Below, piece by piece: positions 51,508 to 60,591 of a DNA stretch of 64,000 bases. The stretch comes from Gemmatimonadota bacterium (GTDB lineage Bacteria; Latescibacterota; UBA2968; UBA8231): positions 1 through 64,000 of the forward strand of contig JABJJN010000021.1 of the NCBI GenBank assembly GCA_018660835.1, read 5' to 3'. A program made the position numbers and the translations under genes. The notes beneath the pieces were generated by a model. It was not told where the DNA came from, did not search any database, and saw only the letters and a program-made list of their open reading frames with translations. Each line of letters begins with the position of its first letter. Within the stretch, counting starts at the first letter, position 1.

Positions 51508-53142
51508 TCACCAGGGCCTCTCCGGGTAGAGCGAGGAATCCCAACGCTGCGCCATGACCAGATCCATCACGGCTTGATTCGCCGTCTCCGAACCCAGGTG
51601 CTGCAGGGCATCCGTAGCTAGCAGTCCGACATATCCGCACGGGTCCTCGAGGGCATGGATCAACTCGCCCTCCGCCGACGCGGCTGCAGGTCCGAGGCGT
51701 GCCATCGCCGTCGCCGCATTGAGGCGCACCTGGTCACGTGCTGACCAAGCCCGTTTGCCCGTGAGGACCTCATCCCATGAGGTCTGGGTCTCGACGAGGA
51801 AGCGACGCATGCGTGGAAGATACTGGTCGCTATTCTCGCCGATGGTCCCGAGCGAATCCAGCGCGGTGCGCACGACGCGGTGCGAATCATCATCGAGACA
51901 GCGGGTCAGGGCCGGCACCGCTTCAGCCGCAGCTGACTCCATCTCTCCCAGGGCGAAGGCGGCGTTGATGCGTGTCCATTCGTCTGGCGAGTCGAGCAGG
52001 TCGATCAGTGCGGGAACCGCCGGCGCACCCATGCCGGCCAGGGCGTGAGCCTCGTCCAACAAATGCACCGTTCCCTCATTCCACATCGCCTGGGCACCGT
52101 CTTCCCAGCCGGCAGCTCCCGCCTCTTTCACTCGCGCGATCAGAGGGTCGATGGCGGCCTCGCCGATCGTGGCAAGGGCGTAGGTCGCCGCGGCGCGCAC
52201 CGCCTGGTGGTCTTTGTTGAGCAACTCGGCCAACGCGGACACGGCTTCGCCTGCTGCGGCAGGTTTGGGCACCGCCAGTTGGCGGATCGCCGCCAGCGAA
52301 CCATGAACGTCGTCGTCGCTCAGAGCGCCGATCAGTTCGGTTACATCGGCATCATTGGCAGCAGCCGACCGAAAGCTCTCGCACCGATCAGACTTGCCGC
52401 ACATCCAGTCCCACATGTGCGACCAGGCGACTTCGTTGTCATAGGTTGCCTCCACTGTGCCGGGATTCTGCCAGCGTTCGCTGTCACAGTTCCATGACGG
52501 GGTCTGGGGCTCCGTGCGGCGGATGTAGATGAACTTGATCATGTGTCTCGTGGCGTCAGAGAGGTTGACGCCGGCGGCGTGGACAACGTCGAAGTGGGTG
52601 ATCCACAAAGAACCAGCGGGACCCTCCATCGGCATCGCGGTGGCCCGATCCTCCTCGGTGACTCTTTTGTTGAACTGTGTGCCCGGCGTGACATGGGTCG
52701 GCCCGTGCAGGACCGGTGTATCACGTGGGTAGTAGATGATGCGGGCGTATCGCGGGTAGTGCTGGCGAGGACGCGCCATCGGCGTGTACGAGTCCTGGTG
52801 AGCGCGCTTGCCCACGGCCTCAACGATGTCCTCGGGCGCCTCGTCGAAAGGCGCCATATTGTGGCAATACCGGTGCGGATGCTCGATGTAATCTGATCCC
52901 AGCAGGCTGATGAGCGCACCCCGGACCTCCGGGGCGTTGAGAATGTGCCGGAACTCCGGCGCGTGAGGGAGCACATTGTTGCCGAGATTCGGACCGAGCT
53001 CCAGCATGCGGTCGAGTTTGACGGCAATCGCCTCGTGAACCTCGGCGGGTACCGAATAGTCGAGCTTGATGTAGCCGTCGGTGATATAGCTGCGTACCTG
53101 CTCGTCGTCGAGCAGTACGGGCTCGGTCTTGGAATACGTCAT
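51508..53142 (-). CDS. PhyH dioxygenase fused to a C-terminal HEAT-repeat domain
   Basis: A 544-residue protein. Residues ~1-250 are a PhyH-type oxygenase: HxD in KRAHQDSYTP, LHGPTHVTPGTQF, and distal His in FDVVHAAGVN. Residues ~290-544 are HEAT-type helical repeats (for example VPALIDLLDSPDEWTRINAAFALGEM, then VPALTRCLDDDSHRVVRTALDSLG). HEAT arrays bind proteins, so the oxygenase may act on or be recruited to a protein. Start at 53142 (GGAG nine bases upstream) rather than 53163 or the 53301 frame opening. Divergent from the ankyrin gene. Confidence 0.86.
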   Translation of the reverse strand: MTYSKTEPVLLDDEQVRSYITDGYIKLDYSVPAEVHEAIAVKLDRMLELGPNLGNNVLPHAPEFRHILNAPEVRGALISLLGSDYIEHPHRYCHNMAPFDEAPEDIVEAVGKRAHQDSYTPMARPRQHYPRYARIIYYPRDTPVLHGPTHVTPGTQFNKRVTEEDRATAMPMEGPAGSLWITHFDVVHAAGVNLSDATRHMIKFIYIRRTEPQTPSWNCDSERWQNPGTVEATYDNEVAWSHMWDWMCGKSDRCESFRSAAANDADVTELIGALSDDDVHGSLAAIRQLAVPKPAAAGEAVSALAELLNKDHQAVRAAATYALATIGEAAIDPLIARVKEAGAAGWEDGAQAMWNEGTVHLLDEAHALAGMGAPAVPALIDLLDSPDEWTRINAAFALGEMESAAAEAVPALTRCLDDDSHRVVRTALDSLGTIGENSDQYLPRMRRFLVETQTSWDEVLTGKRAWSARDQVRLNAATAMARLGPAAASAEGELIHALEDPCGYVGLLATDALQHLGSETANQAVMDLVMAQRWDSSLYPERPW

Positions 53143-53349
53143 CTGGCGCTGCTCCGTTGCCATGTGAGAAGAAGTGCGACTTGAAAAGTCTTCGCTGGCA
53201 GGTCGGGCCGCAAGTGGTAGGCCCGGTTTGCTGATCGTTTTGGGTGCGAACGCGCGATTGCCAAACCGAGCAGGCAAGACGCCGCTGCAGGTGGCGCGCA
53301 AGGACTGTCTGTTCCTGAAAAAGGCGTGATGTGTGGTGCCAGGTTTCGG

Positions 53350-53403
53350 TTGACTCTGCCTTCGACGAGGCCTATCGTCGGGCTACACGCGCTCCGGGCG
53401 CGT
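53350..53403 (+). promoter_or_regulatory. Candidate promoter with palindromic operator for the ankyrin gene
   Basis: TTGACT (53350-53355), a 17-nt spacer and TATCGT (53373-53378) resemble a sigma-70 promoter. A perfect 6-bp inverted repeat, ACGCGC (53387-53392) and GCGCGT (53398-53403), follows at about the expected start of transcription. It lies in the 375-bp divergent region (53143-53517), 115 bp before the ankyrin ATG at 53518. Promoter consensus in this phylum is uncertain. I saw nothing else in this region. Confidence 0.4.
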
Positions 53404-53517
53404 TCGAGTCCGCGTAAAGGGCAGAAGTCCACCGACTGCACCACCACATCTTTCATACACCCTTCTTTCAAGCCTGTTTTTCGCGGACACCAGGCGGCTC
53501 GATGAGAGGAGGGTCGT

Positions 53518-56500
53518 ATGCCGACCCCAGACCCACAGCAGCAGCTTCCGTCTCGCCCCAACCTCGATCATCTCAAGTACCAGGCTCAAGATCTGCGCAA
53601 AGCCTTCCAGCAAGGTGATGCGGCAGCTAGCGGACGGTTGCGGGCCCATGTTTCGCGACTGACTGATCTCGATGCCGGCGATGCAGCATCCGACAAAATC
53701 ACCGCAGGGGAGGCGCAACTCGTCATTGCTCGCGAGTACGGCTTCTCGAGTTGGCGAGCTCTGAAGAGCCACGTCGCCCATGTCAACGCGAACGCCGACT
53801 CCGTGCCAAGTTCGGATGCCAATGCGGCGTTTTCCCGAGAAGAACTGATTGCCTACTTCGCCGCTGTTCGCGATCGGGATCTCGACAATCTGCGCCAGTG
53901 TCTCCAAGCAAACCCTGCACTCACCGAAGCGCGGGTCAATGAAGGGGCCATGAGCCTGCGCGGCGAGGCCTTTGTTGATGCCCTGCATCAACCCCTGACA
54001 GACCGCACCCTGACGGCGATTCATCAGGCGTCTTTCAGCTATCACGATCGTCAGGCTGGGCACCGAAGAGGGGATGACGTCATTCGCCTGTTGCTAGAAT
54101 ACGGCGCGGATCCAGATGCCATCGGCTTCGACGGGAACAACGGTCACTGCGCGCCGATCGTCATCGCCAGCTGGGACGGTGGCATCGAAACGATGCAGTT
54201 GCTGCTGGAAGCCGGGGCGGATGTGTCTGGCGAACAAGGCGTCGAGGCGCTGTCGACGTGCGCCAGCCACGACAATACAGAACGCTTTGACCTGCTACAG
54301 GAGTTCGGCGCGCAGGCGTCGCCGTGGATGCTGGTGAAGGCCGGGCTGAGCGATCGTGTCGTGGCTCTTATTGATGAGGACCCAGCGCTCCTGTCGCAAA
54401 CCGACGATGATGGCTACACGTTGTTGCAGGCCGCTGCCAAACGCATGAAGGCAGACGGGTTCGAACGACTGCCGGAAGCGGGACGACGGATGGCTGGCGC
54501 GATGATCGAGCGCGGCGCCGAGGTCGACGCATTCAGCGCTGCCGCCATGAACGATGTCGAGCGATTGCAGTCGCTGCTCCAGGCTGACCTTGAGCAAGCC
54601 CACCAGCAGATGAAGGACGGCAACACAGCCGTGAACATGGCGGTGCAGGCGCGCAGCAATGACGCGCTGCGCGTAATGCTGGAGGCAGGGGTTGAGGCTG
54701 ACACGGAAGCGCTGCGATGGGCGGCGCGAATGGATTACACGGTTGCCTGCCGGCTGTTGATAGAACACGGAGCACAGGTCACCGACGAGGTGACACTGGC
54801 GGCGGCCTGGCGCAACCAGGATCCGGATTGCCTGGAACTGGTGCTGGCCAATGGCGGGAATCCCAACGCCGCGGACATCCGGGGTCCCCTACACTGGGTG
54901 GCGGCCAGTCCACAGTCGGTGCAGCTGCTGATCGATGCGGGGGCTGACGTCAACATGCGGACACCAGGAGGAACCCTGACGACGCCGCTGCACCATGCTG
55001 CGAACAATGCCGACAGTACGCAACGTTTGTTAGCGGCCGGCGCTGATCCGACGCTGGCCGACGCCAACGGTGACACACCACTGGATCTGGCCGAGAGAGA
55101 TGGCGCCCAGGAGGTGGTGGCAATGCTCAGACCTCGCGTCGAGGCAGCGCTGGCAATCGTACATGCCAACGACGCGTTCTCGCACGATGAACTGGCTACC
55201 TGGTTCACTGCCTTCATAGAGCGCGACCTCGACGCCATGCGCACCTGTCTGCAGGCGAACTCGGCGCTCACTGAAACCCGCATCAATGACAAGGTCGCCA
55301 ACCTCCGTGGCGAGAGTCTGGCCGCCGCCTTACGCGAGCCACTGACGGTTCGCAGCTCCACCATCATTCACCTGGCGGCCAATAACCGCCTCGACCTACC
55401 GCGCACCGAACCGCCACGCGGCGCCGAGGCCATCCAGCTGTTGCTGGGGTACGGAGCCGACCCTGATGCTGTCGGCTTCAACGAAAACACCGGTCACTGC
55501 ACGGCAATCGTCATTGCTGCCTGGATCGGCGGCGCCGATCCCGACAAGAACGATCCGGAGAAGCTGCGACTGCTGTTGGAGGCGGGGGCAGACGCGAGCG
55601 GTGATCAGGGTATCGCCGCCTTGTCGACGGCGGCCAGCCACGATCGAATCAACCACTTCGATCTGCTCGTCGAATACGGCGCCCAGGCGTCGCCCTGGAT
55701 GTTGGTGCGTGCCGGGCTGACCGATCGCGTGCTGGCCCTCGTCGACGAGGATCCTGCGTGGTTGTCACGCCAGAACGAAGAGGGCTACTTGCTGGTGCAA
55801 GGTGCGGTGATGCGCATGCAATACGATGAAGGGCCGGAACAGACGGAGGGCCGGCGAATGGCCGTCGCCCTGATCGAACGCGGAGCTGAGGTCGACGTCT
55901 TCACCGCGTCGGCTCTGGACGACGTCGAGTTGCTGCAACTGATCTTGCAGGCCGATCCAGAGCAGATTCGTCAACGCACGGTCGACGGCAGGACAGCTGT
56001 TCACCTGGCTGTGCTTGCTGGCAGCAGCAATACGTTGGCGCTGTTACTTGAAGCCGGAGCGGATGCGGATGAGGAGGCCATCGTTCGAGCGACCCGCATG
56101 GACGACGTCGAGTGTTGCCGGCTACTGATCGAACACGGCGCGCCGGTCAATGACCGGGTCATGTTGAGTGCCGCTTGGCGCAACCAGGATCCTGCCTGTC
56201 TGGAACTGGTGCTTGCCAACGGTGCGAACCCGAGTGCCAACGACGGCCGGGGAACCTTGCACTGGGTAGCCGCAGAGAATCCGCAGTCTGTGCAGTTGCT
56301 AATCGATGCCGGGGCAGACGTGAATATGCGGGCATCCGGAAACAGAGACAGCACGCCACTGCACCATGCCATCGGGAATATCGACAGTACGACCCGGCTG
56401 TTGGCTGTCGGAGCGGATCCAACGTTGGGTGACGACAACGGCGACACACCGCTGGACCTGGCGCGGCGCGACGGCGCGCAGGACGTGATCGAGGCGCTCG

Positions 56501-57927
56501 AGAGCCACATCGCCAACACGGCTCAAGTGCGGTCGGCCAACGCCGCCTTTTCCCACGACGAGTTGGTCGCCTACTTCGATGCCTTCCGCGAGCGAGATCT
56601 GGACGCGCTGCGCGCCATTCTCGACGCGAATCCGGCGCTGACTGAGGCTCGGGCCAACGACAAGGTCGTGGGACTCCGAGGCGAGGCGCTCGACGCTGCC
56701 TTGCGGGAATCACTGACGGTTCACAGTTCGACAGCCATTCATCTTGCAGCGAATAATCTCCTCGATCTGCCGCGCAGCGAACCACCGAAGGGCGTCGAGG
56801 CCATCCGACTTCTACTCGAGTATGGCGCCGATCCTGATGCCATGGGCTACAACGAAAACCAGGGCTGCTGCACGTCGATCGTCATCGCCGCCTGGATCGG
56901 CAGCGCGCGCCAGACCGACCCCAGCAAGGACGACCCGGTGAAGCTGCGACTGCTGCTGGAGGCGGGCGCGGACGCGACGGGCGAGCAGGGCATTGCGGCA
57001 CTGTCGACGGCTGCCAGCCACGACCGCATCAATCACTTCGACCTGCTGGCGGAGTATGGCGCTCCGGCGACTCCCTGGCTGATGGTCCTTTGCGGGATGA
57101 CGGATCGGGTCATCTCTATGGTGGACGATACCCCCGACTTGTCGTCGAGCACAGACGACCAGGGGTACACGCTGATGCAGGCGGGGGCACAGCAGCTGAA
57201 TAGGAATGCCCGTGACGGCATGCGCGGCGCCGGTCGTGTGCTTGTCGAGGCTCTGATCGCACGTGGTGTCGAGGTCGATGTATGCACCGCCGCCGCTCTT
57301 AATGATGAGGCGCGACTGGGCGAGCTCCTCCGGAACGATCCAGCTCGAGCCAACCAACGTCTCGGGGATGGCAAAACGCCCATCGACTTTGCCGTCCGGG
57401 TCAGAAGCCGCGACACCCTCAGGCTGTTGCTACAGTCAGGGGCCGACCCGAACCTGAATGCCCCCTTGAAAGAGGCCGCCCGACGCGACGACACCGGGAC
57501 GTGCCGGATACTCATTGAGCACGGCGCACTGGTCACCGACCAAGCCGTGCTCGCCGCCGCCTGGGGTAACCAGGAGTCGGCCTGCCTGGCACTGATGCTC
57601 GACAACGGTGGCAACGCGAGTGCTGTCGACGGCCGAGGTACCCTGCACTGGGTGGCGGGCAACCCGCAGTCTGTGCAGCTGCTGATCGACGCGGGAGCGG
57701 ACGTGAACATGCGGGCATCTGGAAACCGAGACACGACACCGCTGCATCATGCCGTCGGGAACATCGACAGCTTGGCGCGGCTGCTGGCGGCCGGCGCGGA
57801 CCCGACGCTGGACGACGCCAATGGTGACACGCCACTTGACCTGGCACAGCGGCGCGGTTTGCAGGATGTGGTGGAGTTGCTCAATCAACACATCGACGCA
57901 TCGAATGCACCGGACGTGTCTGCATGA
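53518..57927 (+). CDS. Giant ankyrin-repeat protein of three ~450-residue modules
   Basis: A 1469-residue cytosolic-looking protein. Residues ~10-85 are an N-terminal domain (PNLDHLKYQAQDL, then AREYGFSSWRALKSH) shared with the protein at 32895. Three homologous modules follow, beginning at ~102, ~551 and ~1008, each opening with NxAFSxxEL, then LRGE, and carrying many ankyrin motifs (LLLEYGADPDAxG, LLIDAGADVNMR, TPLHHA, AAGADPTL, GDTPLDLA). Ankyrins bind proteins. The protein may be a scaffold or an effector, but there is no signal peptide. GAGGAGGG precedes the ATG. The stop overlaps the next gene (ATGA). Confidence 0.9.
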   Translation: MPTPDPQQQLPSRPNLDHLKYQAQDLRKAFQQGDAAASGRLRAHVSRLTDLDAGDAASDKITAGEAQLVIAREYGFSSWRALKSHVAHVNANADSVPSSDANAAFSREELIAYFAAVRDRDLDNLRQCLQANPALTEARVNEGAMSLRGEAFVDALHQPLTDRTLTAIHQASFSYHDRQAGHRRGDDVIRLLLEYGADPDAIGFDGNNGHCAPIVIASWDGGIETMQLLLEAGADVSGEQGVEALSTCASHDNTERFDLLQEFGAQASPWMLVKAGLSDRVVALIDEDPALLSQTDDDGYTLLQAAAKRMKADGFERLPEAGRRMAGAMIERGAEVDAFSAAAMNDVERLQSLLQADLEQAHQQMKDGNTAVNMAVQARSNDALRVMLEAGVEADTEALRWAARMDYTVACRLLIEHGAQVTDEVTLAAAWRNQDPDCLELVLANGGNPNAADIRGPLHWVAASPQSVQLLIDAGADVNMRTPGGTLTTPLHHAANNADSTQRLLAAGADPTLADANGDTPLDLAERDGAQEVVAMLRPRVEAALAIVHANDAFSHDELATWFTAFIERDLDAMRTCLQANSALTETRINDKVANLRGESLAAALREPLTVRSSTIIHLAANNRLDLPRTEPPRGAEAIQLLLGYGADPDAVGFNENTGHCTAIVIAAWIGGADPDKNDPEKLRLLLEAGADASGDQGIAALSTAASHDRINHFDLLVEYGAQASPWMLVRAGLTDRVLALVDEDPAWLSRQNEEGYLLVQGAVMRMQYDEGPEQTEGRRMAVALIERGAEVDVFTASALDDVELLQLILQADPEQIRQRTVDGRTAVHLAVLAGSSNTLALLLEAGADADEEAIVRATRMDDVECCRLLIEHGAPVNDRVMLSAAWRNQDPACLELVLANGANPSANDGRGTLHWVAAENPQSVQLLIDAGADVNMRASGNRDSTPLHHAIGNIDSTTRLLAVGADPTLGDDNGDTPLDLARRDGAQDVIEALESHIANTAQVRSANAAFSHDELVAYFDAFRERDLDALRAILDANPALTEARANDKVVGLRGEALDAALRESLTVHSSTAIHLAANNLLDLPRSEPPKGVEAIRLLLEYGADPDAMGYNENQGCCTSIVIAAWIGSARQTDPSKDDPVKLRLLLEAGADATGEQGIAALSTAASHDRINHFDLLAEYGAPATPWLMVLCGMTDRVISMVDDTPDLSSSTDDQGYTLMQAGAQQLNRNARDGMRGAGRVLVEALIARGVEVDVCTAAALNDEARLGELLRNDPARANQRLGDGKTPIDFAVRVRSRDTLRLLLQSGADPNLNAPLKEAARRDDTGTCRILIEHGALVTDQAVLAAAWGNQESACLALMLDNGGNASAVDGRGTLHWVAGNPQSVQLLIDAGADVNMRASGNRDTTPLHHAVGNIDSLARLLAAGADPTLDDANGDTPLDLAQRRGLQDVVELLNQHIDASNAPDVSA
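53821..57927 (+). repeat. Three-fold internal duplication in the ankyrin gene
   Basis: Module openings at 53821, 55168 and 56539 are 1347 and 1371 bp apart (449 and 457 codons). The three copies keep the same order of motifs but differ in sequence, so the duplications are not very recent. Modules 2 and 3 are closer to each other than to module 1: both contain VRS/VHSS followed by IHLAANN, and LLDLP or LDLP. This points to two successive duplication steps. Confidence 0.75.
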
Positions 57928-60488
57928 GCGGGGAGCAAGACGTGCCGATGAGCTCGAGCCGTGAGCAGGCGGGAGGGCCCATACCTTCGTTGCTTGACAT
58001 TGATCCATGCGGGCGATCATTCTTCTGGCTCTCGCTCCTGCGTTCTCAAAAGGACCGACTACCGTTGAGTCTTCTATCTAAAGTGTCTCGTGTCGCCAGT
58101 CTCACGGGTCTCGTGTTGCTTCTCGGGTTGCCCAGCCTGACTCACGCCCATGCTCCGGCCGACATCGATCCGAGCAAGAGCATGCGAGCGGTACGCATCA
58201 CGGCGGCTGCTCCACGTATCGATGGTCGTCTCGACGACGACATCTGGGCCCGCGCCCCTTCGTTCTCCGGCTTCACCCAAGCCAATCCCGATGACGGCGA
58301 GCCGGCCACTGAAAAGACCGTCGTGCAATTCGCCTATGATGACGACGCTTTCTACGTGGCCATGGTCTTGCACTACAGCGATCCGGCGCAAATCGTCGAT
58401 GACCTGACACGCCGCGACCGGACCCACGCCGCCGATCGGTTCCGGATCGAGATCGACACACATCACGACCACCAGAGCGCCAACATGTTCGAGCTGTCCG
58501 CGGCGGGTGTGCAGCGAGATGGCCAGGTCACCAAGAACGGCGACAGCTTTGACGTCAACTGGGATGCCGTGTGGGAAGGTCAGGTCGCCAGCCACGCGGA
58601 AGGTCTGAGCGCCGAGTGGCGGATTCCCTACCAAGCCCTGCGATTTCACGCTGCCAAGCGGCACACCTGGGGCGTCAACCTCGTGCGTTATATCCAACGC
58701 AAGCATGAGACTGCCTATTGGGTTCGCGTGCCACGCAACGCGCGAGGCTGGGTGTCCCGCTTTGGTCACCTCGAGGGTCTTGAGGGCATCTCACCGCCCC
58801 GTGCCCTTGAGCTGCTGCCCTATTCAGTCGGTCGCGGCATCCACTATCCAGGAGGCAGCCGCGACACCGACCTGTCCAGTCGCGTCGGTGCAGATCTACG
58901 CTACGGGCTCGGTCGTAGTGCTACGATCAGCGCCACCATCAACCCCGACTTCGGACAGGTCGAGGCGGACCCGGCGGAGCTCAATCTTACCGTCTTCGAA
59001 ACCTTTCAGTCGGAGCGGCGGCCCTTCTTCGTCCAAGGGGCGCAGATGTTTCGCACGCCGATCAACCTGTTCTACTCGCGAAGGGTTGGGCGGCAGCCGG
59101 GCCACCTGTCTGGACCCACGGGCTGGAATGAGAGCCATCGTCCCGAGTCGACGACGGTCCTTGGTGCCGTAAAGCTCACCGGTAGAACGCTGGGGCGTAC
59201 CTCCTTCGGACTGATGGAGGCTGTGACGGCCCAGGAGCACGCGCGCATCGATTCGGCCGGTGTCGAGCGCGACGCGCTGATCGAGCCACGGAGCAATTAC
59301 CTCACAGCGCGCCTCATCCGAGACGTACTACGTAACTCTCATGTTGGTCTGCTGGCGACGTCACTGCAGCGTGGGCGCGGCAACGATGCCTGGTCGGGTG
59401 GTGTGGACTGGAAGCTGAACACCCACGACAACGACTACGAATTCGCCGGCCAGGTCGCTGGCAGCCAGACAGGTGTCGGCACCGGTTGGGGGGCTGATGT
59501 TGAGTGGGGGAAACGTACGGGGCGCTGGCAGGCGGAGCTCGGTGTGCAGGCCTTTTCTCCCGATTTCGACATCAACGACACGGGCTTTCTGCGGCGTGCC
59601 GATGTCTATCACCCAAGACTCGAGCTCGAGTTAGATAACAGAGAGCCGTGGAAGATCTTCCGCACAAGCGACTTATGGTTGGAGCGCTGGCGTCGCTCCA
59701 ACTTCGACGATGTCGTCCTTGAAGATGCAGTTGAGGCGGGTGGCTGGGGGCAGCTCCTGAATTATTGGGGCTTTGGTGGCGGTTACACACACCGGTATGG
59801 TGCCAGCGACGATCGCGATACACGAGGCGGTCCGCTGATCGCCACGCCGGCATCCGACAGTTACTGGGTCTCAGTCGAGAGCGACTGGCGTGCGCCAACC
59901 AGTGGCTGGGTGAACTTCAGCTGGAGCACGGACAGCGCGGGCAGTTCAACGCGCAGTCTCAGAGGTGGACTGACGCTGCGGCCCAGCACGTCGCTTGAGG
60001 TGCGTCTGAGGCCGAGTTATAGCTGGAACCACGCTGATGCCCAGTGGATCAGCAACGTCGATGATGATGAAGACGGTGCAACCGATCACTACATCTACGG
60101 TGAACTCGGAAGCAAGACCCTCGACTTCACGACGCGTGCCAACATCATTCTCAGTCCACGACTGAGCCTGGAGGCGAACGTCCAGCCCTTTGTCACGGTG
60201 GGCGATTTCAAGCATTTCAAGGAGCTGGCACAAGCCAACTCATATCAGTTCACGCAAGTCACAGAGCCTGAGAGCAATCCCGATTTTCGTCGTCGTTCGC
60301 TGCGAAGCAACCTCGTGCTGCGCTGGGAGTATCGTCCGGGCAGCACGTTGTTTCTGGTCTGGTCTCAGAACCGCGGCGACCGGTCTGGCAGGCCGCGGCT
60401 TCGGCCTCTGAGTAATCTGGGTAACACCTTCAGCGATGCCGGCACGAATGTGCTCTTTGTGAAGGCTACGTATTGGTCGAGCCTCTAG
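57924..60488 (+). CDS. CBM9-like/DUF5916 outer-membrane protein
   Basis: Up to 854 residues. A hydrophobic segment at ~55-70 followed by SLTHAHA is a likely signal peptide, so the first ~47 residues may not be coding; TTG at 58065 is an alternative start. Residues ~90-280 resemble a family 9 carbohydrate-binding module (IDGRLDDDIWARAPSFSGF, then AEWRIPYQALRF). From ~310 a DUF5916-type region follows (TINPDFGQVEADPAELNLTV, FQSERRPFFVQG) with amphipathic strands and a C-terminal Ser-Leu end, typical of a beta-barrel. It overlaps the ankyrin stop (ATGA). Confidence 0.85.
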   Translation: MSGEQDVPMSSSREQAGGPIPSLLDIDPCGRSFFWLSLLRSQKDRLPLSLLSKVSRVASLTGLVLLLGLPSLTHAHAPADIDPSKSMRAVRITAAAPRIDGRLDDDIWARAPSFSGFTQANPDDGEPATEKTVVQFAYDDDAFYVAMVLHYSDPAQIVDDLTRRDRTHAADRFRIEIDTHHDHQSANMFELSAAGVQRDGQVTKNGDSFDVNWDAVWEGQVASHAEGLSAEWRIPYQALRFHAAKRHTWGVNLVRYIQRKHETAYWVRVPRNARGWVSRFGHLEGLEGISPPRALELLPYSVGRGIHYPGGSRDTDLSSRVGADLRYGLGRSATISATINPDFGQVEADPAELNLTVFETFQSERRPFFVQGAQMFRTPINLFYSRRVGRQPGHLSGPTGWNESHRPESTTVLGAVKLTGRTLGRTSFGLMEAVTAQEHARIDSAGVERDALIEPRSNYLTARLIRDVLRNSHVGLLATSLQRGRGNDAWSGGVDWKLNTHDNDYEFAGQVAGSQTGVGTGWGADVEWGKRTGRWQAELGVQAFSPDFDINDTGFLRRADVYHPRLELELDNREPWKIFRTSDLWLERWRRSNFDDVVLEDAVEAGGWGQLLNYWGFGGGYTHRYGASDDRDTRGGPLIATPASDSYWVSVESDWRAPTSGWVNFSWSTDSAGSSTRSLRGGLTLRPSTSLEVRLRPSYSWNHADAQWISNVDDDEDGATDHYIYGELGSKTLDFTTRANIILSPRLSLEANVQPFVTVGDFKHFKELAQANSYQFTQVTEPESNPDFRRRSLRSNLVLRWEYRPGSTLFLVWSQNRGDRSGRPRLRPLSNLGNTFSDAGTNVLFVKATYWSSL

Positions 60489-60492
60489 CGTT

Positions 60493-60560
60493 GCGGAAGT
60501 CTCAATCACGTCTATAGGGCGAACCCTACGTTCGGTACCTTCAGGAGGTCGAGATTCCGC
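60493..60560. other. Nested inverted repeat between convergent genes
   Basis: GCGGAAGTCTC (60493-60503) can pair with GAGATTCCGC (60551-60560) with one bulged G. Inside, TAGGG (60515-60519) pairs with CCCTA (60524-60528) across a CGAA tetraloop. It fills most of the 103-bp gap between the convergent DUF5916 and PcfJ-like genes, and may be a structured terminator; no T-run is present. Confidence 0.45.
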
Positions 60561-60591
60561 CTGCACATTGTGTGTCCGCCACATGGTGCCA

